Below, piece by piece: positions 54,296 through 63,200 of a DNA stretch of 64,000 nt (the first letter of the stretch is position 1; every line of letters starts with the position of its first letter). This DNA is from Methanocalculus alkaliphilus. Lineage in GTDB: Archaea > Halobacteriota > Methanomicrobia > Methanomicrobiales > Methanocorpusculaceae. The stretch is taken from assembly GCF_024170505.1 (NCBI RefSeq), contig NZ_JALJYG010000008.1:21246-85245 (forward strand), read 5' to 3'. Under the pieces are notes generated by a model. It searched no databases and had not been told where the DNA came from. It saw nothing but the letters and a program-made list of their open reading frames with translations. A program made the position numbers and the translations under genes.

Positions 54296-55204
54296 ATGCC
54301 ACTCTTTGACTTCCTCAGAAAAAGCGACTTCAACAAAGGTGTCGAGCTCTCTTTAGCCGGCCGGTATGACGAAGCGCTTGCCTTATTTGATCGCTCTCTT
54401 GCCCGACACCCCGGCCATGCCGATACCTGGCACAACCGGGGTGCTGCACTGAGCAATCTCGGCCGCCATACCGACGCGATCGAGTCTTATGATATGGCGC
54501 TTACGCTTGAGCCCGGCCATTGTCCGGCATGGATCAACCGGGGCAATGCCCTTGAGGCGGCCGGCCGGCATGAGGAGGCGATCGAATCCTATGACCGGGC
54601 ACTGGCGATCAATCCGAAGCATGCAGGTGCCTGGAATGACCGTGGGCTGGCACTGGGTGCCCTTGGGCGGTATGACGAGGCTCTTGACGCCTTTGATCAG
54701 GCGGTCCATCATGATGCCGGGTTTGCACTGGGATGGACCAACCGGGGCCATGCCCTTGAGCTAATGGGGCGGCATGAGGAGGCGCTCGACTCGTATGATC
54801 GGGCACTGGCAATCGAGACCCGGTATGTGGATGCATGGTCTCTCCGTGGAGCACTCCTCTATGCCCTCGGCAGATATGAGGAGGCGGTTGAATCATGTGA
54901 TCGGGCGATAGCTATCTACCCGGAGTTCTGCCATGCATGGTATCTCCGGGGCTCTGCCCTCGATGCCCTCGGGAAGCATGCAGAAGCGATTGAATCATGG
55001 GAGAAGCTGATCACCTTTGATACAGCAGCCCGGTTTCAATGGTACTACCGGGGGCTGGCGCTCGCCCGGCTTGGACGGTACGTGGAGGCAGGCCAGGCCT
55101 ATGAGAAAGCACGTGAGAGCCCGCGGCTCTGCATTCTTGATCCCGGCGATGAGGAGATCCGGGAGGCAGAGGAGAGGGGCGTCATCAGGAAGGGGGAGTC
55201 CTAA
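54296..55204 (+). CDS. TPR repeat protein
   Basis: 302 residues, with about seven regular 34-residue TPR units (e.g. AWNDRGLALGALGRYDEALDAFDQAV; AWSLRGALLYALGRYEEAVESCDRAI). The start at ATG 54296 is chosen because the N-terminal MPLFDFLRKSDFNKG resembles common archaeal TPR proteins; the open frame begins 33 codons earlier. The DNA has an evident 102-bp periodicity. Protein-protein scaffold; partner unknown. Confidence 0.85.
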   Translation: MPLFDFLRKSDFNKGVELSLAGRYDEALALFDRSLARHPGHADTWHNRGAALSNLGRHTDAIESYDMALTLEPGHCPAWINRGNALEAAGRHEEAIESYDRALAINPKHAGAWNDRGLALGALGRYDEALDAFDQAVHHDAGFALGWTNRGHALELMGRHEEALDSYDRALAIETRYVDAWSLRGALLYALGRYEEAVESCDRAIAIYPEFCHAWYLRGSALDALGKHAEAIESWEKLITFDTAARFQWYYRGLALARLGRYVEAGQAYEKARESPRLCILDPGDEEIREAEERGVIRKGES

Positions 55205-55230
55205 ATGGGGCTTCTTTCGTCCTATAACCC

Positions 55231-55503
55231 TCAATACTGACGGTATATCGGGCTTCGATGGCCTGTCTCAATCACGTGGATGATCATCATCGCATTGTCG
55301 ATTGTGAGGATTACCCGGTAGTTCCCTACCCGCAGAGAATAAAAATACGGATCACTGCTCCCTTTGAGCTTTTTCACATGATTTTGTGGATTCGTTTCAC
55401 CGGCGAGTGAGGCCAGCTCCCGGTATACTGCCTTTCCGACAGGTACCGGGAGCCTGCTGAGATCTTTTTTTGCACGGGCTGAGATAAGCACTTTGTACGC
55501 CAT
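55231..55503 (-). CDS. RelE/ParE-family toxin
   Basis: 90 residues. YKVLISARAKKDLSRLP, KLKGSSDPYFYSLRVGNYRVILTID and VIETGHRSPIY follow the RelE fold with the basic residues of the active site. It lies 4 nt after the RHH antitoxin gene. Either ribosome-dependent mRNA cleavage (RelE) or gyrase action (ParE); the GHR-x3-Y end favours RelE. Confidence 0.88.
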   Translation of the reverse strand: MAYKVLISARAKKDLSRLPVPVGKAVYRELASLAGETNPQNHVKKLKGSSDPYFYSLRVGNYRVILTIDNAMMIIHVIETGHRSPIYRQY

Positions 55504-55507
55504 TTAA

Positions 55508-55750
55508 TCAGGCATCCAAAAGACCAAGCTCGTCTGCAACATCTTCAAGGGATTGAACTCTCCCGGCTTTGATATCGTCAAGCGACTCCTCTATTGCCCG
55601 GATGGTTTCATCACTGAGAGGTTCATCGTCGATCGCAGTCTCGATAAGTCGTTCGATGACATCTTCGAATGGTTCCTTCGGGTGCACCTTCAAGGATGCC
55701 AACCGGTCCCGGAGATCGGTGCTGATTCGGATTGTTGTGACAGCAGGCAT
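55508..55750 (-). CDS. ribbon-helix-helix antitoxin
   Basis: 80 residues. TTIRISTDLRDRLASLK is an RHH DNA-binding segment, followed by a helical toxin-binding half (PFEDVIERLIETAIDDEPLSDE). It precedes the RelE toxin. An inverted repeat TATGA-N7-TCATA sits just upstream and probably is its operator. Confidence 0.88.
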   Translation of the reverse strand: MPAVTTIRISTDLRDRLASLKVHPKEPFEDVIERLIETAIDDEPLSDETIRAIEESLDDIKAGRVQSLEDVADELGLLDA

Positions 55751-55762
55751 ATCGCTATATAT

Positions 55763-55779
55763 TATGATATATCGTCATA
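55763..55779. promoter_or_regulatory. inverted repeat operator of the RHH/RelE pair
   Basis: TATGA and TCATA, separated by 7 nt, lie 13 nt before the antitoxin start, within an AT-rich TATA-containing stretch. Autorepression by the antitoxin is inferred from the general behaviour of such pairs. Confidence 0.5.
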
Positions 55780-55866
55780 TACCTTCGCATAGCTGATCAG
55801 GTAATCAGGCAGGTGCGTGGAGGGGAGTTCATTCCAGCGGATATCAGGATTGGCCGGACCGAGCCA

Positions 55867-56451
55867 CTATAACACCCTTTTCGGTACGAGCTCCCGGAGG
55901 TATGATTCGACCTTCGCATAGACCTCACTCGGGGGTGCATCACGGGAGAACGCCATGCTCATCGTTTGGAACGAGGGCTCGGCACTCCATATCTCCTCCC
56001 AGGCGATCTCGATCCCGGAATAGATAGCGGGAACAGAATAGTCGATTGGCGCCCAGATATATGGTGCAGGGATATTCTTCTCCCGCTTTGAAGCCCTCTC
56101 GATACAGAGATCGTGGGGCCAATCAATCCATATGATTGCAACCGGCAATTTCGAGCCGAGGAGTGCATCGCAGACCATTTGGGCATACGGACCCATGCCT
56201 GAGAACTCAAGGATTGCCGGGGATGGATCAGAACAAGCCTCCAGGAAATAATCCCATGCAGTCTCTTCACCAACGATTGAGCCATCAGAATATCTGATCC
56301 GGCAGTCATCAATGGATGTATACGGAAAACCCGTCTCATCTGAAAGGGCCCGTGCGAGTGTTGTCTTCCCGGCACCAAGTGTTCCGATGATGAGAATCTT
56401 CATCTTCCCGATTACGGGTTGCCCGAGAGATTGACCTTCCTGCTGTTCCAT
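55867..56451 (-). CDS. P-loop nucleotide kinase-like protein
   Basis: 194 residues. P-loop GTLGAGKTT with ARALSDETGFPYTSIDDCRIR gives the shikimate/NMP-kinase-like layout; IIWIDWPHDLCIERASKR is a lid-like segment. The first ATG at 56451 has a GGTGAGG site; an ATG at 56403 starting MKILIIGTLGAGK is the alternative. Substrate unknown. Probably acquired; the neighbours are TA genes. Confidence 0.75.
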   Translation of the reverse strand: MEQQEGQSLGQPVIGKMKILIIGTLGAGKTTLARALSDETGFPYTSIDDCRIRYSDGSIVGEETAWDYFLEACSDPSPAILEFSGMGPYAQMVCDALLGSKLPVAIIWIDWPHDLCIERASKREKNIPAPYIWAPIDYSVPAIYSGIEIAWEEIWSAEPSFQTMSMAFSRDAPPSEVYAKVESYLRELVPKRVL

Positions 56452-56501
56452 GCCTCACCATACTATCATGACGTATCTGCCTGCTCATTTCTGTGGCACC
56501 C

Positions 56502-56513
56502 GGATATATAAAG
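56502..56513 (-). promoter_or_regulatory. TATA box of the P-loop kinase-like gene
   Basis: CTTTATATATCC on the minus strand, about 50 nt before ATG 56451. Confidence 0.55.
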
Positions 56514-56683
56514 ATCGAAATGCCCATTAAAAATGAACCACAGGACTCATACGTCTTTGAGCGCCGCTGCTTTCCATTTTGGTCGGAATACAGGACTGAG
56601 AGAAACGAATGGATAGCTAAAGGTAACCTTTCTTTGCCAATGATATTCTCATTATATTAAACCATCTCAATGGAAAAGAACGG

Positions 56684-56691
56684 TTATATAT
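56684..56691 (+). promoter_or_regulatory. TATA box of the DUF4143 ATPase gene
   Basis: TTATATAT lies 37 nt before ATG 56728, which is preceded by a GAGGTGG ribosome-binding site (56714-56720). Confidence 0.6.
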
Positions 56692-56727
56692 GGGAGGCGA
56701 CAAGAGAGATACTGAGGTGGATGTACC

Positions 56728-58026
56728 ATGGATAAAGCGCAGCTCATGGATGTCATCGTGCAGCATCAGGAGATCTTTGCAGAGATACCTGAAGACACGA
56801 TAGAGCGGGAGATCGATCTCCACAAATATATGCGTGGTAAAGAGATCGTCATCATAACAGGCATCAGGCGATCAGGAAAGAGCACCGTCCTGAAACTCCT
56901 TGCAGATCAATACCAGCGACGGGATGAGAATATCCTCTTCATCAATTTTGAGGATATCAGGCTCCTGGATATCACAACAGACAATTACCATGATATCGAA
57001 AATATTGCAATAGAATTGTTCTCCCGTAAGAAGAAGACGGTATTCTTCTTTGATGAAATACAGTACGCTCCACAATGGGAACGATGGGTAAACAACCTCC
57101 ATTTTAAAGGCCATAAAGTCTTTGTCACAGGATCGAATGCGAAGATCCTGGGGGGAGAGATTGCAACAGCACTCACGGGAAGAAATGTCGTGCTGGCTCT
57201 CCATCCATTCAGTTTCCGTGAGTATTTACGGCTGAAGGGGATAGAGATCCCGCCGTTTCATCTCCTCACCTCAGATCGATCTGCAGAAATTTTTCATTAT
57301 TTCAAGGAATATATCGAATATGGCGGGTTTCCCGAGGTCTTAAAAGAGAAGAATATCGAATTATCGGGGTATTATTTCAATGATATCCTGAAGCGGGATA
57401 TCGAAAACCGCTATGCTGTACGTGAGCAGGCAGGCCTTGCACGTCTTGCCACCTACCTCGCCTCGAATGCCTCATCAAAATTTACCTACTCTACACTGCT
57501 AAGCGTAACAGGACTGAAAAGCACAAATACGATCAGCCAGTACATCGGGTACTTCAGGGACTCATATCTCTTCTATACGCTGCCGGCTTTTTATTTCTCC
57601 CTGAAGAAACAGGCTCAGGCATCAAAAAAAGTATATGCAGGAGACAACAGCTTCTTAAATACCGTATCATTCAGATTCTCGGAAAACACCGGACAGAAAC
57701 TTGAAAATCTGGTCTTTCTCCATCTATTGCAGGCAAAGAAAGGGTACTCCCTCTTCTACCACTCCGGTGTATCCGAAAAGGAATGTGACTTTCTGATCAT
57801 GAAAGAACCATCTGTTCTCTCTGCCATACAGGTATCTGCGGAAATACAGAACAGTGAGACAAAAAAGAGAGATATACACGGACTCCTTGATGCTCTCCAT
57901 GAATATAATCTTCCAAAGGGATACATCCTGACAATGGACCGTTCCGGCCATGAAGAGATCGACGGCAAGGATCTCATCATCACTCCTGCATGGAAATACA
58001 TGCTCTATCCGGATCTCTACCCATAG
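56728..58026 (+). CDS. AAA_14/DUF4143 ATPase
   Basis: 432 residues. Walker A is GIRRSGKST (45-53) and Walker B is VFFFDEIQYAPQWE (about 107-120). VTGSNAKIL is sensor 1. The C-terminal DUF4143 region includes ENLVFLHLLQ and KECDFLI, which resembles a restriction-endonuclease-like fold. Members are common in archaea as mobile, multi-copy genes. Base composition is more AT-rich than the neighbours, suggesting transfer. Function unknown. Confidence 0.9.
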   Translation: MDKAQLMDVIVQHQEIFAEIPEDTIEREIDLHKYMRGKEIVIITGIRRSGKSTVLKLLADQYQRRDENILFINFEDIRLLDITTDNYHDIENIAIELFSRKKKTVFFFDEIQYAPQWERWVNNLHFKGHKVFVTGSNAKILGGEIATALTGRNVVLALHPFSFREYLRLKGIEIPPFHLLTSDRSAEIFHYFKEYIEYGGFPEVLKEKNIELSGYYFNDILKRDIENRYAVREQAGLARLATYLASNASSKFTYSTLLSVTGLKSTNTISQYIGYFRDSYLFYTLPAFYFSLKKQAQASKKVYAGDNSFLNTVSFRFSENTGQKLENLVFLHLLQAKKGYSLFYHSGVSEKECDFLIMKEPSVLSAIQVSAEIQNSETKKRDIHGLLDALHEYNLPKGYILTMDRSGHEEIDGKDLIITPAWKYMLYPDLYP

Positions 58027-58032
58027 GGGGGG

Positions 58033-58176
58033 TCAGACATCCGGCAATGATTCTTCATAGTCCGTTGATGCAAAGGTATCTGCTCTATTGATACCGGTTA
58101 CCTTCTTCCAACCACGAAGATCCCGTGTATCCCACCGATACACAAAATACGTCTCAACGACCAGATCCTCATACAA
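58033..58176 (-). pseudogene. possible C-terminal gene remnant
   Basis: On the minus strand the 47-codon frame from TTG 58176 reads a protein-like product (VETYFVYRWDTRD; RGWKKVTGINRADTFAST) ending in TGA, with TGA just upstream. I do not recognise it. It may be the tail of a gene replaced by the neighbours. Confidence 0.25.
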
Positions 58177-58209
58177 TTGTCAGAACCACACGTCCTATCA
58201 GGTGACCCT

Positions 58210-59166
58210 ATGAAGAAGACCCAGTATATAACAGATATCAGTGATGGAACGCCGGTTGAGACTCTCTTCCTCCTTGAAAGCATTGAAGAGAAGAAGAAGC
58301 GGCAGGACGGGAAGTATCTCCATGCCATCCTCTCGGATAAGACCGGGAAGATACCATGCAAGATCTGGGGGCTTGCATCCCAGACCACAGAAGAGATCGA
58401 GGCGCTCTGCCGGAGCCTTCAGCCGGGAGAGGTCTACCGGATCAGGGGAACTGCAAAGGTCTACAACGGCGACTGCGAGGTGAATGTCAATGAGGGTGTG
58501 CTGGAACTCGCCGCCCCGGTTGCCATCCCGGCATCTGAAAAAGGGGAGTTCATCTATTCGCCGGTGGATATCAAAGAGACGGCAAAAGAGATACAGACCC
58601 TCGCCGGATCGATCAGAAACGGAGGTCTCCGGATGACCGTTGCCCTCGCCCTGATGGAGGCCGGTGGCTTCTATGAGAAGCCTGCTGCAAAGAAACGCCA
58701 CCATGACTATGCAGGAGGGCTTGCTGAACATACCCTCGAGACCACAAAGATCGCCGTTGCCATGGTCGATGCGCAGAAGAGCTTCAACCTGGATCGTGAC
58801 CTGGTCATCGCAGGAGCCCTCCTCCATGATATCGGCAAGGCACTCTCATTTGAAGAGAAAGGTATCGGGTTTTCCGCCCGCCCCGAGTACGATCTCATCG
58901 GCCACATCCCGCTTGGGATCACCCTCCTCGAGCGGTTCAGGGACTTCTGCGATGAGGCAACCTTCCTTCATCTTCTCCATATTGTCCAGTCACATCATGG
59001 CGACCATGGCGATGTGGCCCCACGGACCTCGGAGGCATGGGCGGTTCACCTTGCTGACATCTCGAGTGCGACACTCCGCGAGACCGCAGATGATATCGCA
59101 GGGCTTGCCCGGGGCGAAGGGAAGTGGCGCGGAGAGAAGGGTGGAAGGCCGGTGTACAGGATATAG
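58210..59166 (+). CDS. OB-fold/HD-domain protein (YhaM-like 3'-5' exonuclease)
   Basis: 318 residues from ATG 58210, preceded by AGGTGACC. Residues about 20-110 are an OB fold (HAILSDKTGKIPCKIWG). The HD domain has HHDYAGGLAEHTLET (about 172), LLHDIGKALS, GHIPLG and HLLHIVQSHHGDHGD, in the order of the YhaM exoribonuclease family. In Bacillus YhaM degrades RNA or ssDNA 3'-5'. Role here is inferred from domain order. Confidence 0.88.
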   Translation: MKKTQYITDISDGTPVETLFLLESIEEKKKRQDGKYLHAILSDKTGKIPCKIWGLASQTTEEIEALCRSLQPGEVYRIRGTAKVYNGDCEVNVNEGVLELAAPVAIPASEKGEFIYSPVDIKETAKEIQTLAGSIRNGGLRMTVALALMEAGGFYEKPAAKKRHHDYAGGLAEHTLETTKIAVAMVDAQKSFNLDRDLVIAGALLHDIGKALSFEEKGIGFSARPEYDLIGHIPLGITLLERFRDFCDEATFLHLLHIVQSHHGDHGDVAPRTSEAWAVHLADISSATLRETADDIAGLARGEGKWRGEKGGRPVYRI

Positions 59167-59262
59167 GGTTTCTTCTGTCAAAGACAGAAAAGAATAATGT
59201 AAGAACCCGGATGTGAGGTGGGGCGAAGGTACGATATATAGCATCACATTCAATGCTAAATT

Positions 59263-59270
59263 CTATATAA
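59263..59270 (+). promoter_or_regulatory. TATA box of the Phd/RelE-type pair
   Basis: CTATATAA, about 25 nt before the internal ATG 59293 and 13 nt before ATG 59284. A second TATA-like ATATATAG is at 59234-59241. Confidence 0.5.
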
Positions 59271-59283
59271 CACAAGGCACCAT

Positions 59284-59571
59284 ATGACATACATGAGCCC
59301 TCTGGAAGATATTCGATCAGTCACGGATCTGAAACGCCACACCCGTGAAATTCTTGATCACCTCCATGCAACCGGCCGGCCTGTTATCCTTACTGTTAAT
59401 GGGAGGGCTGATTCCATCCTGCTTGACATAAAGGTATATGAAAAATACCTTGAAGCAGCGAATCTCGCTCGATTGCTTGTTCCGGCAGAAAAAGACGTAG
59501 AGAACGGGGATACACGCTCGGCCAGTGATTTTATCCGTGAGTTCAAACGTGAAAAGCAGATATCAGGTTGA
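59284..59571 (+). CDS. Phd/YefM-family antitoxin
   Basis: 95 residues. DIRSVTDLKRHTREILDHLHATGRPVILTVNGRADSILLD is typical of Phd/YefM N-terminal DNA-binding domains, followed by a disordered charged C-terminus. The ATG at 59293 is an alternative leaderless start. Overlaps the toxin gene by 23 nt. Confidence 0.88.
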   Translation: MTYMSPLEDIRSVTDLKRHTREILDHLHATGRPVILTVNGRADSILLDIKVYEKYLEAANLARLLVPAEKDVENGDTRSASDFIREFKREKQISG

Positions 59572-59860
59572 GATCACTACCGTTGCTGAACGGGATATTG
59601 AGGAGATCTGGGATTATATCTCAAGCGACAACACAGAAAGAGCAACAGCGTTTATTGTACATCTTGAAGAGATTATAGCAGGGCTTGGTACCCTTCCCCT
59701 GCGCTGTTCACCCGTAACAGAAAACGAACTTCTTGGAACAGCATACCGTCATCTTCTGTATAGTAATTATCGAATCATCTTCAGAGTATCCGGATCAAAA
59801 GTGATCATTCTTCGTGTAGTGCATACAGCAAGGTTGCTGGATACACGGTTTTTCAGATAG
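59549..59860 (+). CDS. RelE/ParE-family toxin
   Basis: 103 residues from GTG 59549 (KSRYQVEITTVAERDIEEIWDYI). LGTAYRHLLYSNYRIIFRVSG and VHTARLLD match ParE/RelE toxins with the C-terminal basic/hydrophobic end. Earlier in-frame GTGs (59525, 59537) overlap the antitoxin further. Forms a TA pair with 59284. Confidence 0.88.
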   Translation: MKSRYQVEITTVAERDIEEIWDYISSDNTERATAFIVHLEEIIAGLGTLPLRCSPVTENELLGTAYRHLLYSNYRIIFRVSGSKVIILRVVHTARLLDTRFFR

Positions 59861-60297
59861 CCATCATCTCAATCCGGTGAAAGCTGGTGTACCACTGTTC
59901 AATCAGGTCAGGTTCCGGACCTGCGACCGTGTGCAGAAATGGTAGAGAAAAAGGCCAAAATAAACAGAGGCATACCCCGACGTCGGAAGCACATGGGTTG
60001 TCCCTGATACATCAACACCGCAGGCGACCGGCGTATACGGCCCGACAAAGATCGATCCCGCATGGCCAACCTCATGGAAGAATGCCCTCGGTTCAGCTAC
60101 CTTGGAGCAAGCTGTGAGGACAGATGGTGGGGAGAAAAGCGGAAAAGAGCTGTGGAGTGGATATCGGAGTTTCTCCCCCAACAAATCTCCTGTTGAACCA
60201 GATCTTACCGCGGGATGATCCCGCCTGAAGCACCGGCGAATCTGTAATTAATGATTATTCGGGATATCTGCTTTTATTATATTCAAAAAAGAGTGGA
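59861..60297. other. intergenic stretch of 437 nt without a firm gene
   Basis: Only the 44-codon frame at 60062 looks protein-like. A perfect CAGGT-TCCGG-ACCTG hairpin lies near 59912-59926. The minus-strand frame covering 59903-60184 contains HEVGH, but its composition does not look like a real protein. The region may hold decayed gene fragments. Confidence 0.4.
60062..60196 (+). pseudogene. possible small ORF or gene remnant
   Basis: 44 residues (MANLMEECPRFSYLGASC, then EDRWWGEKRKRAVEWISEFL), with the frame open 18 codons further upstream (to a TGA). Codon use resembles real genes here. It reads like the C-terminal end of a larger protein whose N-terminal portion is missing. Family not recognised. 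Confidence 0.3.
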
Positions 60298-63200
60298 TTA
60301 TCTCTCTTCCTTCTTTTTGATAGAATAATACGCTACACCAATGAGCAGAAGGATGACGACAATGCCAATGATCATATATATCCCCGGGAATCGAGGCCCT
60401 TCGTCAGGTACGACGGGCTGCGGTGGAGCCGTTGTGACCGGACCGGGAGTATCTGTCGTCTGAGGAGTTGTTGGTACAACCGTTGCAGATGCCTCAGAGT
60501 CAACGAATACGGCGTAGATGCTGAAGTGACTGATCCACGCACTCACTGTTTGGGAGTCCGGGTCAACACTCGTTTCGATATCCTCATAGGACTCTGTCCT
60601 TGGATTATACCATTTTATCACCAGGTTTGAAGGATTGTCATCGGCATCTGCCATCAACTCACTCCACTCCTCATCTGTGAAGGTGAAGGTAAGGAGGATT
60701 GCCGGAGAGAATGTTGTACCGGCAGGTGAGCCCGAAACCGCATAGCCGGTCCCTGCAATAATGAAGGTTGCATCGACCGAAACATCCGGGATTTCTCCCG
60801 ACTGTCTTCCCGGTGAGGTATCGATGATCGAAATCGTACCTGCTGATCCACCATCTGCGTTAAGGACTGTAGTTCCCAGGGGTATCTTCAATTGTGCAGA
60901 GCCATCAGCGGTTCCAAGATTGTAGTTCTGGAGTACCTGGCCGGCGCTGCTCTGCAGGAAGGAGGTCGATCCAACATTGCTCACAGTCTGTGCAGAGCTC
61001 CCGCCACCGCCCGAGGGACGGGGTGTCGGAGTTGGGGCGGGAGTTGGAGTTGTGACAGTGATATACCCCTCCTTCATCGCCGCAGTATATCCCCCGGCAT
61101 TGTATGCCTGAAGGGTGACATTATAGAGACCGGGGTTATTGTAGGTGTGCAGGGGGTTCTCCAGATATGATCCGGCGGTCTCAAGGCGCCAGGTATCGTT
61201 TAACAGAGAATCGCCGTCATCAAAACCCCCCATCAGGACAATACTGCCATCCGGAAGCACAACACTCGTGTGCCAAACCCGGATGGGCCACCCGGCACTC
61301 GTATTCACCTCCGTCCAGGTGGCTCCAGCATCAGGGGAACGCCAGACAGCGTTATTCATAGCGCCACCATTCACTTCCATCAGCAGAATACTGCCATCAG
61401 GGAGCACCACATTCGTATGTCCAATGCTGCCGATCCATCCGCCACTCTCGTTCACAAGGGTCCACGTGGCTCCACCATCAGGGGAACGCCACGTATCGTT
61501 CATCCGATTATCAGCGCTATCCATTCCACCTATCAGCACAATACTGCCATCAGGGAGCAGAACACTCCTGTGGTCCATCCGCTCGATCCACCCGGCAGCG
61601 GGATTCAGCTGCGTCCACGTGGCTCCACCATCAGAGGAACGCCAGGTATCATTCATAGGACCCCCAGAACCCGCCCCCCCCATCAGGACAATACTGCCAT
61701 CCGGGAGCAGAACACTCGTAGGCAGTGACCGGGGACTCCACCCTGCACTGGCATTGACCTGTACCCACGTGGATCCATTATCAGAAGAGCGCCAGGTATC
61801 ATTCATCACACCCCCAGCATCCATTCCCCCCATCAGCACAACACTGCCATCGGGGAGCACCACACTCGTATGCAGTCCCCGGGCGCTCCACCCTGTACTC
61901 TCATTGACCAGCGTCCACGTGGCTCCATTATCATAAGAGCGCCACGTATCGTTCTTATAACCTTCATTATCCATTCCACCCATCAGCAGAATACTGCCAT
62001 CAGGGAGCACAACACTCGTGTGCCACAGACGACCACTCCACCCTGCACTCTCACTCACCCGTGTCCACGCACCGTCAAAAGCCTCATCGCCGAAATACCA
62101 TGCCCAGCCGGTTGCGGGGTCGCCGGATGAGGTGTCAGAGAATTGAACCGTAAGCGGGGCAGCACCTGTTCCCGGTGCTGCCGTGAAGTCAGCTGCCGGT
62201 GGAGGAATGGTAACCGTGATATATCCCAGCCGTTCGGTTGTGTTACTACCACCTGCGTTTGACGCGTTCAGGCTCACGGTGTATGTCCCCGGGCTCTCAT
62301 ATGTATGCACAGGGTTTGCAGTAGTGTTTGTATACCCATCCCCGAAGTCCCAGAGCCATTCATCTGGACTACCTGTGGACTCGTCGGTGAAGGTCACCTG
62401 TAACGGACCCGGGCCCCTCGTCGGGGTGGCGGTGAAGTTCGCTACCGGAGGAGGGGTGGTAACAGTGATGTATCCTTGTTTAATCGTCGCATTCGATCCC
62501 CCGGCATTGTATGCCTGAAGGGTGACGTTGTAGACACCAGGATTATTGTAGATATGACCAGGATTCTGCTCATAGGATCCTGCCGTCTCAAGTCGCCAGA
62601 CATCGTTCTGAAAACTGCCATCCAATCCCCCCATCAGCACAATACTGCCGTCTGGGAGCACAACACTCGTGTGCCCTAATCGCTCGCTCCACCTGGCACT
62701 CTCATTCACCTGTGTCCACGTGGCTCCACCATCAGAAGAACGCCATATATCGTTCCTCAGACTAAAAGGGAAACCCGATCCACCCATCTGGACAATACTG
62801 CCGTCAGGGAGCAGAACACTCGTGTGCCCAAATCGCCCGTTCCAACCTGCATTTGCATTTACCTGGTTCCACGTGGCTCCACCATCAGGGGAACGCCAGA
62901 CATCGTTCATCAGATTATCAGCACTATCCGCTCCACCCATCACGACAATACTGCCATCAGGGAGCACAACACTCGTATGAGTGTATCGCTCGCTCCATCC
63001 GGCACTCGCACTCACCTGCGTCCATGTGGCTCCACCATCAGGGGAACGCCAGACATCGTTCGTATAAACATCATCATCTGTTCCCCCCATCAGGACAATA
63101 CTGCCATCAGGGAGCAGCACACTCGTGTGACTATACCGGGCGCTCCACCCTGCACCGGGATTCACCTGGTTCCACGTGGCTCCACCATCCTCGGAACGCC

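Noticed and set aside
59903..60184. minus-strand 93-residue frame with an HEVGH metalloprotease-like motif
   Set aside because: Composition is not protein-like outside this motif, there is no start context, and the plus-strand frame at 60062 is a better coding candidate.
61145..61936. long plus-strand frames opposite the surface protein repeats
   Set aside because: They arise from the repeat structure of the minus-strand gene and give low-complexity repeats of His, Pro and Ser without a known fold.
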